Assembly (NCBI GenBank): GCA_046565865.1
Contig: JBKHXU010000044.1
Span: 1-31,739, forward strand
DNA length: 31,739 bases
Source: JBKHXU01 sp046565865
GTDB taxonomy: Bacteria; Pseudomonadota; Gammaproteobacteria; Acidiferrobacterales; Sulfurifustaceae
Direction: 5' to 3'
In this document: piece after piece, positions 16,790-23,458 of the stretch
How the letters are laid out: every line of letters starts with the position of its first letter
How positions within the stretch are numbered: the first letter of the stretch is position 1
Made by a program: the position numbers and the translations under genes
The notes under the pieces: generated by a model
Databases searched by the model: none
What the model was told of the DNA's origin: nothing
What the model saw: only the letters and a program-made list of their open reading frames with translations

Positions 16790-16810
16790 GGTACCACGGA
16801 GGCGTGGGGG

Positions 16811-17305
16811 TTAGGAGATTACGCGCGGCAATCCATGCGGGCCGGCCACCATGAAGAACAGCATCGGGATCGAGAGCATGGTGTTGGTGCGTGACGCCAG
16901 GAACGCGACGCGCGCTGCTTTCGCCTTTTGCGCGTCGGTCGCCTCAACCAGGCCCAGCACCTTCTTTTGGTTCGGCCAGATCAGGACCCAGACGTTGAAA
17001 AGCATGATGGTGCCGAGCCAGGCGCCGAGACCGATGGGGGCGGCGGTGCCCTTCAGCGCGAATGCGTTGCCAAGGCCGATGCCCGAGCGTTCAAGATACC
17101 AGGCGCCGGTGAGCCAGGTAACGACCGCGGCCCAGCGGAAGAACAGCAGCGCGCGCGGCGCGATGTGCTTGGTGATGCCCGCGGCCGTGCCGTCGGCCTT
17201 CGCCGCGGCGACGCCGGGCACTTGCACGAAGTTGAAGTAGTAAAGCAGGCCGATCCACATAACACCGGCGAGGATGTGCAGCCAGCGATCGATTATCAGT
17301 TCCAT
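16811..17305 (-). CDS. Urate hydroxylase PuuD N-terminal-like membrane protein
   Basis: The start is the ATG at 17305, with GGGGGAAAC directly before it, giving 164 aa; a longer frame upstream is unsupported. There are about four hydrophobic segments (near residues 8-28, 55-75, 90-115 and 140-160). The motif WLHILAGVMWIGLLYYFNFVQ matches PF06181, the membrane domain of the cytochrome-linked urate hydroxylase PuuD. Known PuuD has eight helices plus a C-terminal cytochrome c domain; this protein is shorter and has no CXXCH, so urate oxidation is doubtful. A 31-aa membrane peptide gene precedes it, and a terminator follows, making a compact two-gene unit. Confidence 0.75.
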   Translation of the reverse strand: MELIIDRWLHILAGVMWIGLLYYFNFVQVPGVAAAKADGTAAGITKHIAPRALLFFRWAAVVTWLTGAWYLERSGIGLGNAFALKGTAAPIGLGAWLGTIMLFNVWVLIWPNQKKVLGLVEATDAQKAKAARVAFLASRTNTMLSIPMLFFMVAGPHGLPRVIS

Positions 17306-17331
17306 GTTTCCCCCAGGTTCGTTTGTTCGTG

Positions 17332-17427
17332 TTAGCGCAGGAAGTTGACGGCGATGACGTACAGGATGACCGTCAGCACCAGACCCGAGATGATGGTGCC
17401 CCACAGCGAGTCCAAAGGATTCTTCAT
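17332..17427 (-). CDS. 31-aa single-pass membrane peptide upstream of the PuuD-like gene
   Basis: An ATG at 17427 with GAGGAAAAC just before it opens 31 codons to a TAA at 17332-17334. The peptide begins MKNPLDSLWG and then has one hydrophobic helix of about 18 residues (TIISGLVLTVILYVIAVN) ending in FLR. It ends 26 bases before the start of the PuuD-like gene on the same strand. Good ribosome binding site, clean transmembrane composition and tight spacing argue that it is real. Function unknown; a small subunit of the neighbouring membrane protein is the natural guess. Confidence 0.7.
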   Translation of the reverse strand: MKNPLDSLWGTIISGLVLTVILYVIAVNFLR

Positions 17428-17714
17428 TGTTTTCCTCGTCGTTGTTCCGGTAGTGGCTCAACCGAACCGAAAAGCGGGCGCTAGGTTAGAGCAGAAACCA
17501 AGGGGTTTCAAGGCATATAGTAGGACTCAATGGCCTCGGCCCAGGTGCTCGTATTTTGCGCGTGGTATGGCGCGCTTGTCCGACGCGCGCCACTTTTCAT
17601 GCTGCTTTGAGTTAGCACCACGATCGGTTGACGTGTGCCGCGCCATGGGTGTCGAATTTGGGCACCGCGAATATCAAGAACGACCCTAGACCGGATGCGG
17701 AGCGGGCAACGCGA

Positions 17715-18971
17715 ATGAATAACATCATCACCGCGCATGGCTGCCTCGGATTGTTGCTCGCGCTCACCGTCGGCATTGGCGGGTGTACGAAACAGCCGCC
17801 GACAACCGTGCGTGACGAGGCGCAACTGTTTACCGGACAGCAGACGCGCGCAATCGCTTTGCATCATGCATACCTCGTCAAGGATCACGATATCGACTAC
17901 CGCGTTGTTTCGACTCGCAACGCCGGCGACATCAACCGCTATGCGGAAGCGACGTTCGCCGAGCTCGGCGTCGGCGGTCTCAGCCGCAGTGGGCGTGGAC
18001 TGCTGCTGGTGATCGATACGGGTCAGGACAAGGTTCGGATGGAAATCGCGCGTGCCTTGGAGGGTGTGTATCCAGACATTTTTGTCGCGTATGTCGAGCG
18101 AGATCAGATGGTGCCGTTTTTTCGAGTCGGCCGGGTTGCGGATGGGGTGCTGGCAACCACCGAACTGATCGTCGCGCGTGCGCAGCAGGCGCGCGCCGGC
18201 CGCGAGTTTGAGCCCGACGCGCTGGCGCCTGAAACCGCAGGCGGCGGTGCCGTTAACTCGGCCGAAGTCGGCCGCGGGGCGATACCACAGCAGGCTGGTC
18301 TGGACGTCCGCGCCGAGGCGTCGCCGGAAGCGACGCTCGTTGCGTACATGCAGGCGATGCGCGAGCACAACGCGCGCCCCGATCTCGACCTCTACACGTC
18401 CGACACCCGTGCCGTGATGTCACGGTGGGTGACGACGCCGGCTCAGATGGAGAATCTGTACAAGACCTATTCGAAATGCGCCCCCGAGCCCGCACGCATC
18501 GACGAAAGCCGACGCCATGCGGTCGTGCGCTACATGCCGGATCAGCGACTGTGTTCTCCATGGTTCTTCCGGTGGGAGGACAACCGTTGGCGCCTCGACC
18601 TCGCTACGCCGCAGCGGGCCATCCGCTTCGGGCGCAACAACGCGTGGCGTTTTGTTGCACCGGTTCCCGAGTACGCGTTTGCCTTCGACGACTGGGCGTT
18701 CGATCGCTCAGGCTACGCGTTTCGGCCGCGCTGGAACGTTACGATCGAGACGACTCCGGCGGGAAACATTGTGACTGAAGTCGGCCGCGGATCGCCCGCG
18801 GCGTCTCTCGGGCTTTCCGTTGGTGACAAGGTGATCGCGCTCGACGGAGCAGAGCCCGTGGATCACACGGACGTCATGCGTTGGCTTGAATCGGTGCCGT
18901 CCGGGGCGGCAGTCGCGGTGCACGTTGACCGCGGTGGTGAGCGTATCGTCCTGCGTGGTTACGCGCCCTGA
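17715..18971 (+). CDS. TPM-domain lipoprotein with C-terminal PDZ domain
   Basis: The ATG at 17715 gives 418 aa. A signal with lipobox IGGC places a lipidated cysteine at residue 24. Residues about 32-160 resemble the TPM domain (DEAQLFTGQQ, GRGLLLVIDTGQDKVRMEIA), found in membrane-associated proteins of photosystem repair and in TPM phosphatases. A middle region (about 200-330) contains WFFRWEDNRWRLDL, of unknown family. The end (about 345-415) is PDZ-like: GSPAASLGLSVGDKVIALDG. It is probably anchored to a membrane and faces the periplasm. I do not know a named protein with this order. It converges on psiE with a 50-base gap and has no co-directional partner. Confidence 0.75.
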   Translation: MNNIITAHGCLGLLLALTVGIGGCTKQPPTTVRDEAQLFTGQQTRAIALHHAYLVKDHDIDYRVVSTRNAGDINRYAEATFAELGVGGLSRSGRGLLLVIDTGQDKVRMEIARALEGVYPDIFVAYVERDQMVPFFRVGRVADGVLATTELIVARAQQARAGREFEPDALAPETAGGGAVNSAEVGRGAIPQQAGLDVRAEASPEATLVAYMQAMREHNARPDLDLYTSDTRAVMSRWVTTPAQMENLYKTYSKCAPEPARIDESRRHAVVRYMPDQRLCSPWFFRWEDNRWRLDLATPQRAIRFGRNNAWRFVAPVPEYAFAFDDWAFDRSGYAFRPRWNVTIETTPAGNIVTEVGRGSPAASLGLSVGDKVIALDGAEPVDHTDVMRWLESVPSGAAVAVHVDRGGERIVLRGYAP

Positions 18972-19021
18972 CAATACGCACCGTTTCATGAATATCGGAA
19001 GAGGCGATCGGTGGGCGCTGT

Positions 19022-19561
19022 CTATGAGGCGCGTTTACCGGCCGTTGCCAACGGCCGAACCGGCTCAATGTCATGCCGTTGGCGAAGCCGATCGTCGCGC
19101 TCGCGCAGCAGCCAGTAGCTGATACCGAGCGCGAGGATGACGCCGGCAAGCGCGAGAATGGTCTGCGCCGATATCTCGCCGGTGTCGAGGATGATGAACT
19201 TGCGCGCCAGTGCGAGCATCGCGATGAGCAGGATGGTCTTGACCTGAATGATGCTCTCTTGCCGCGCAACCACTTTAAGAATGGAGTGCTTGAACTCGAG
19301 CGCGATTAAGAGCGTCATGATCTGTCCGAACAGGCGCTGGAACGTCGCGTGCGACAGCGGTTGCAACGGATCGTTGAGCACGAGCCGCGCCACCTCGCGT
19401 ACGAGATCGAGCAACGCGAGCACGATGACGATGGAGATCATGAACGTGAGCGCGAGCGCGACGACCTGCTCGAACCGCTGGTAGAACGTGAGCAGTCCCC
19501 AGCCGGCGCGGAGCCGGTCGACGCGTGCGAGCCAGCGATGCACTATCGCTGCGCGCTTCAT
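19022..19561 (-). CDS. PsiE-family phosphate-starvation-inducible membrane protein
   Basis: A 179-aa integral membrane protein with about four helices: residues about 30-55, 80-95, 105-125 and 130-150. The segment ALEFKHSILKVVARQESIIQ is characteristic of PF06146 (PsiE). The biochemical role of PsiE proteins is unknown; in E. coli the gene responds to phosphate starvation and cAMP-CRP. It starts 16 bases after the hsp20 stop on the same strand, so it is probably transcribed with hsp20, which would link it to stress here more than to phosphate. Confidence 0.85.
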   Translation of the reverse strand: MKRAAIVHRWLARVDRLRAGWGLLTFYQRFEQVVALALTFMISIVIVLALLDLVREVARLVLNDPLQPLSHATFQRLFGQIMTLLIALEFKHSILKVVARQESIIQVKTILLIAMLALARKFIILDTGEISAQTILALAGVILALGISYWLLRERDDRLRQRHDIEPVRPLATAGKRAS

Positions 19562-19577
19562 GACGCTTACTCGTCAG

Positions 19578-20084
19578 TTAGTGGACGGCGATACGGCGTA
19601 TGCGTTCCGCGTCGCTCCGCGGCAAGCGCACGGTAATGACGCCGTGGCGGTACACCGCTTGCGCACGGCCGGCATCGACCTCTGCCGGCAACGGGATGCG
19701 GCGCTCGAACTTTCCGTAAGCGCGCTCCATGACGTAGTACGTTTCGTCGCCCGCCTCGCGCGCCAGGCGTTTTTCGCCGCGCAAAACGAGATCCCCGTTT
19801 TCGACGAATACCTCATAGTCCTTGGGTTCGAGGCCGGGCGCCTCCAATCGAACGATGATTTCACGATCGGCCGCGATCACTTCGCCCGCCATCAATCCCC
19901 AATGAGGAAAGTAAGCGGGCAGATCGGCGTCGATACCCCCGTTTTCCTTGCGCACGAAACGGGTTAATGCCCCGCCGCTGCGTTGCCACAACTCGCGCCA
20001 ACCTTCCGCGAGGGACGACCAGGCGCGGGCCAACCCGCGCTCCACATTTCGACCCACGCGGCTAAGACTCGTTTTGACGTCCAT
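19578..20084 (-). CDS. Hsp20/alpha-crystallin small heat-shock protein
   Basis: The start at 20084 is firm, with AGGAGGGCTT right before the ATG, and gives 168 aa. Residues about 65-165 form the alpha-crystallin domain: DREIIVRLEAPGLEPKDYEV, NGDLVLRGEKR, YGKFERRIPLP and the closing GVITVRLPR. The N-terminal 60 residues are amphipathic and tryptophan-rich (AWSSLAEGWRELWQRSGG), as in many oligomerising small heat-shock proteins. The C-terminus lacks a clear IXI motif but ends in RIRRIAVH. It holds unfolding proteins in soluble form under heat or oxidative stress. psiE follows directly. Confidence 0.92.
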   Translation of the reverse strand: MDVKTSLSRVGRNVERGLARAWSSLAEGWRELWQRSGGALTRFVRKENGGIDADLPAYFPHWGLMAGEVIAADREIIVRLEAPGLEPKDYEVFVENGDLVLRGEKRLAREAGDETYYVMERAYGKFERRIPLPAEVDAGRAQAVYRHGVITVRLPRSDAERIRRIAVH

Positions 20085-20121
20085 AAGCCCTCCTGATACG
20101 TGCAATCGATGTGCGCCATGG

Positions 20122-20150
20122 AAATAGGTCCGCCGCCGGCGGAATTCAAG
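20122..20150 (-). promoter_or_regulatory. Candidate sigma32 heat-shock promoter for hsp20
   Basis: On the reverse strand CTTGAAT (20144-20150) is followed after 14 bases by ACCTATTT (20122-20129). The sigma32 consensus is CTTGAAA and CCCCATTT with similar spacing. The -10 match is 6 of 8. The start point would lie about 30 bases before the hsp20 ATG. Confidence 0.5.
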
Positions 20151-20258
20151 TGGGTCGCCGGTTGTTCAAATCTTCCCAAACGATCGCAATCGCGCTCTCG
20201 GCACAAGGCGTGTCGGAACGGCGAGCACAGAAAACCCTCAATCGAGCATGGGCGTCAG

Positions 20259-20274
20259 TGTGACCAACGTTACA
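20259..20274. promoter_or_regulatory. Crp/Fnr-like operator upstream of the cupredoxin gene pair
   Basis: TGTGACCAACGTTACA is an imperfect inverted repeat (TGTGAC, four bases, GTTACA) about 100 bases before the start at 20373. The half-site resembles Crp/Fnr-family operators, and a Crp/Fnr regulator gene follows the pair. The match is short and could be chance. Confidence 0.35.
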
Positions 20275-20372
20275 GACGGACCTTCGAACGCGTCTCTATT
20301 CTCGTCGCCGCTCGTGGTTCGGCGTGTCGTGTTCGAACCTCGGCCAATCGTGACCAACACAGGGGGCATTCG

Positions 20373-21371
20373 ATGAAGCGACGGGAGTTTTTGCGCATGG
20401 GGACACTCGGCCTTGTGGGCGCGGCCGGCGGCTACGGTCTGTTGGAGTGGACGCCGCGCGCGCACGCCGCCACCGTGACGCGCACGTTCTACGTCACGGA
20501 AGGTTTCATCCGGCAGCCGACCGGGGTCGACGTGTATTTCCGTGGATTTAGCAGCAGCGGTACGGTACTCGATGTGCCGGCCAAGCCCATTACGGCGCAA
20601 GAGGGCGACACCATCGTCATCAACATCTACAACAATCTGGGTACCGCCCACAGCTTCGTGATCGATGGCGTGGTGGACAGCGGCACCATTGCCGCCGGTA
20701 CCTTCAAGAGCGTGCAGTTCACCGCGCCGAAGGCCGGGACCTACATGTTCTACGACAAGCTCAACGCGCCGTACAACCGGCTGGTGGGATTGCACGGCGG
20801 TCTGGCGGTGATGCCGGCGGGAGTGAGCGATCAGCTTTACGTCGGCAGCCCGAAGTTTAAAAAACAGCTGTTTTGGATATTTAACGAAATCGATCCTGTA
20901 TGGCATGGCCGCGTGCGTGACCGGCTGACGCCGACTACCGATTTCAAACCCTACTACTTCACCATCAACGGCTTGAGCCAGCGCCCGCCGGGGGCGGCCG
21001 GTTACGGCGATCCCAACGTCGACGCCGGTTACAACCCGGACACGGCGCTAAAGGGCATGATCGGCGACCGCACCTTGATCCGGGTACTCAACGCCGGCAT
21101 GTGCTCGCACTCGATTCACTGGCACGCCAACCACGTGGAGTGGCTGACGCAAAACGGCGCCGTGCGCAGCGCCATCTGGAAGAAGGACACCGTGCCCATC
21201 GACAACAATATGGGCCGAGTCGACGTCATCTTCCCTTTTGTGGCGCCGCCGGATGCCTATCCACCGGTCACGAAGGGACACTACGTCATGCACCTGCATG
21301 ACGAGATGACGCAAACAGCGGGCGGCGGCCTGTATCAGTTTGGCGCCGCAACCGCGATTCGCTTCATGTAA
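20373..21371 (+). CDS. Tat-exported two-domain cupredoxin, multicopper oxidase-like subunit A
   Basis: The ATG at 20373 has AGGGGG before it and gives 332 aa. The N-terminus KRREFLRMG plus a hydrophobic run and cleavage near AHA-A (about 32) is a twin-arginine signal, typical of proteins exported folded with cofactor. Two cupredoxin domains follow (about 35-150 and 165-332). The first has lost copper ligands. The second keeps HSIHWHANH (H246, H249, H251, H254) and GHYVMHLHDEM (H303, H307, H309), the type 2/type 3 pattern, but has no type 1 cysteine where HCH would be expected. It is 21 bases upstream of a second cupredoxin gene that supplies the missing type 1 motif, so the two may make one enzyme. 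Confidence 0.85.
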   Translation: MKRREFLRMGTLGLVGAAGGYGLLEWTPRAHAATVTRTFYVTEGFIRQPTGVDVYFRGFSSSGTVLDVPAKPITAQEGDTIVINIYNNLGTAHSFVIDGVVDSGTIAAGTFKSVQFTAPKAGTYMFYDKLNAPYNRLVGLHGGLAVMPAGVSDQLYVGSPKFKKQLFWIFNEIDPVWHGRVRDRLTPTTDFKPYYFTINGLSQRPPGAAGYGDPNVDAGYNPDTALKGMIGDRTLIRVLNAGMCSHSIHWHANHVEWLTQNGAVRSAIWKKDTVPIDNNMGRVDVIFPFVAPPDAYPPVTKGHYVMHLHDEMTQTAGGGLYQFGAATAIRFM

Positions 21372-21392
21372 CGATTTCGACGGAGAGAACCA

Positions 21393-22406
21393 ATGAGCAT
21401 GCATGGTGGAGGTATGGGTGGTGGTATGGGTGGTGGTATGGGTGGAGGTATGGGTGGAGGTATGGGTGGTGCGTGTTTCGTGTATCCGGATGCGCCGCCG
21501 ACACCCGGCAAGGTCACGCCCAACGCGACATTCAATCGTGCGACCTATATGAATGGGTCGGTGAGGATGGATGACGGGCGTAATATCACCGTATGGGGTT
21601 TTGCCGACGGCAGCATGGGCGGCATGATGAGCGGTCCGTTCCCGTCGCCACCGATCCGTGTGCGCCAAGGCCAGATCGTGCACACACGTTTCACCAACCA
21701 GGGCATGATGTGGCTGCATACGATCCATCACCATGGGATAGAGCCGAGCGACATGAATGACGGCGTCGGCCACACGTCGTTCGATGTGGACGGAACCTAT
21801 ACGTACCAGTGGCGGGCGTCGCAGGCCGGGACGTATTTTTACCACTGCCACACGAACACGGTGCTGCACGCCGAGATGGGGATGTACGGCGTGCTGATCG
21901 TCGATCCCAGCGACGGCTCCAAGCGGCCGTTCAACAACGGCCCGCTGTACAACGTCGAGGCCATCTGGGCGGCCGATGAGTTCGATTCGCGCTGGCACTC
22001 GTTGTCATGGGACGCCGGAACCTGCGGCGGCGACGTGGGCCTGAACGACCTTCGGCCCGATTATTTCATCATCTCGGGTGTTGACGGCGCGCGCTCGGCG
22101 CTGACCGATCCCCGCGTCGCTGTTACCATGAACCGCGGGCAAACGTTGCTTATCCGTTACATCAACGCCGGCTACCTGCCGCAGCGCATTAACTTCGGCA
22201 GCTTGCGTCCGACGCTCGTGGCCTCCGACGGCCGGCCGTTGCCGCAGACAATGCAAGTCTCGTCGCAGCGCGCGGTCTCGGCCGAGCGTTACGACTTCAC
22301 TATCAAGATCGACACCGCAGGTCAGTACGATGTCACCATCGAGTTCCTACATTGGGTCAAAAACACCGTGATAGGGACCGCCCGTACCCGCATCACCGTG
22401 CTCTAG
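21393..22406 (+). CDS. Signal-less two-domain cupredoxin with Met/Gly-rich N-terminus, multicopper oxidase-like subunit B
   Basis: The ATG at 21393 (GGAGAGAA upstream) gives 337 aa. Residues 1-26 are five GGGM repeats after MSMH, a likely methionine copper-binding tail, with no hydrophobic signal. The first cupredoxin domain (about 40-170) carries HTIHHHG (H109, H112-H114) and YHCHTNTVLHAEMGM, giving a type 1 site with C152, H159 and M164 plus cluster histidines H151 and H153. The second domain (about 185-337) lacks copper histidines. The partner gene upstream has cluster histidines in its second domain but no type 1 cysteine. The pair therefore looks like a split multicopper oxidase or nitrite-reductase-like enzyme. 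Without its own signal, this protein would need to travel with its Tat-bearing partner. A terminator follows. Confidence 0.85.
   Translation: MSMHGGGMGGGMGGGMGGGMGGGMGGACFVYPDAPPTPGKVTPNATFNRATYMNGSVRMDDGRNITVWGFADGSMGGMMSGPFPSPPIRVRQGQIVHTRFTNQGMMWLHTIHHHGIEPSDMNDGVGHTSFDVDGTYTYQWRASQAGTYFYHCHTNTVLHAEMGMYGVLIVDPSDGSKRPFNNGPLYNVEAIWAADEFDSRWHSLSWDAGTCGGDVGLNDLRPDYFIISGVDGARSALTDPRVAVTMNRGQTLLIRYINAGYLPQRINFGSLRPTLVASDGRPLPQTMQVSSQRAVSAERYDFTIKIDTAGQYDVTIEFLHWVKNTVIGTARTRITVL
21405..21464 (+). repeat. Five 12-base tandem repeats coding GGGM
   Basis: Five in-frame copies of GGTGGNGGTATG-type units code (Gly-Gly-Gly-Met)5. The units differ only in the second Gly codon (GGT or GGA), so recent slippage expansion or contraction is likely, and copy number may vary between strains. 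Confidence 0.9.
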
Positions 22407-22413
22407 CCCTCAA

Positions 22414-22441
22414 TCGCCGGGCGCCCAACGGCGCCCGGCGA
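22414..22441 (+). terminator. Terminator hairpin after the cupredoxin pair
   Basis: A perfect 12-bp stem (TCGCCGGGCGCC with GGCGCCCGGCGA) with a four-base loop lies eight bases after the stop at 22406. The tail CCTCTTCCCTT is only moderately T-rich. Confidence 0.65.
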
Positions 22442-22512
22442 CCTCTTCCCTTGGGAACTCGCGCCACGCAACCGCGCGTCGGCTCCCGCTAGGACGATTT
22501 ATTGCAAGAATA

Positions 22513-22527
22513 TTAGACTTGGTCTAA
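22513..22527. promoter_or_regulatory. Perfect inverted-repeat operator candidate upstream of the Crp/Fnr gene
   Basis: TTAGAC-TTG-GTCTAA is a perfect 6-bp inverted repeat in an AT-rich stretch about 145 bases before the regulator start. The sequence does not match the usual Fnr box, so the binding protein is unknown. Confidence 0.4.
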
Positions 22528-22672
22528 GTATCACAAAATGCGAACACCGAGGTGCCCGCAAACACTTCGGATCCGGTTTGAGCATCATCCAATTGGTTTT
22601 CGGCTTGGTACGGGGGCCATAACGATTGGGCGCCGTCGGGCCGCAAGCAGTCGGGGAGGCAAGAGCGAGTCC

Positions 22673-23458
22673 ATGAGCGCGCGCAAGATCACAAACCCTT
22701 CGGTTGCCGATCGTTCCCTCAACAATCCGCTTTCTTCGGGTGTGTCGGCGCTCGGCGGCTGCGGCCTGCTGTCGGCGTATCCCGAGCTGGCGAGGATTAA
22801 CGATCGCGTATGGCTGGAGGCCATCGGGCGCTCCGCGCATCATCGGTTCACGCGCGGCACGGTGCTGCTCCGACGCGACGCCTCCAACTTCAACCAGTTT
22901 TTCTTGATCCTGGAAGGGAGCGTGCGGGTCTACCATGTTGCGCCCGATGGGCGCGAGCTGACGCTATACCGCGTCGAGCCAGGCGATCTGTGCGTGCTCA
23001 GCCTCAATGCGCTTTACCACAACCGCTCATTCGATGTGGTCGCCGAGGCAAGCACCGATGTATACGCGCTCGGCATCGCCGCGCCCGATTTCTTCGCCTG
23101 CCTCGGCGGCTCGGAAGGGTTTCGCCATTTCGTTTTTTCCGCGCTCAGCGGCCGCTTGTGCGAGCTGATGTGTCTGGCGCAGGACACCGCGTTCCAGAAT
23201 CTCAGCATGCGGCTCGTGTGCCTGCTCGGTCGTTTGTTCGAGCGCGCCAAGACGAACAGCCTGAACGTGACGCACCAGAAACTGGCGCAGGAACTCGGTG
23301 CGACACGCGAGGTCGTCAGTCGCCTGTTGAAGGATCTCGAGCTAAAAGGCCATATTCGCTTGGCCCGCGGCAAAATCACGACGAACGGAAAGTGCGATTT
23401 TTCGCTCATCGGAAAGGGTGTTTGTGTCAGAGCGGTATCCGATCCAGCAGCAGATTGA
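22673..23458 (+). CDS. Crp/Fnr-family transcriptional regulator
   Basis: The ATG at 22673 gives 261 aa. A cyclic-nucleotide-binding-like beta barrel spans about 45-145 (FLILEGSVRVYHVAPDGRE, VEPGDLCVLSLNAL), then a dimer helix, then a winged helix with recognition segment LAQELGATREVVSRLLKDLE (204-223). It has eight cysteines but not the Fnr iron-sulphur spacing, so classic oxygen sensing is unlikely; the cysteines could still sense redox or metal. It follows the two cupredoxin genes on the same strand, past a terminator, and is a natural candidate to control them. Its last 32 bases overlap the end of the convergent aminopeptidase gene. Confidence 0.88.
   Translation: MSARKITNPSVADRSLNNPLSSGVSALGGCGLLSAYPELARINDRVWLEAIGRSAHHRFTRGTVLLRRDASNFNQFFLILEGSVRVYHVAPDGRELTLYRVEPGDLCVLSLNALYHNRSFDVVAEASTDVYALGIAAPDFFACLGGSEGFRHFVFSALSGRLCELMCLAQDTAFQNLSMRLVCLLGRLFERAKTNSLNVTHQKLAQELGATREVVSRLLKDLELKGHIRLARGKITTNGKCDFSLIGKGVCVRAVSDPAAD

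Noticed and set aside
20100..20372. Upstream extension of the first cupredoxin frame
   Set aside because: It has no homology-like pattern, covers the hsp20 promoter region, and would bury the Tat signal, which begins at the ATG at 20373.
22673..23458. Assignment of the regulator as an Fnr-type oxygen sensor
   Set aside because: The N-terminal cysteine spacing needed for the iron-sulphur cluster is absent, although the protein has eight cysteines.
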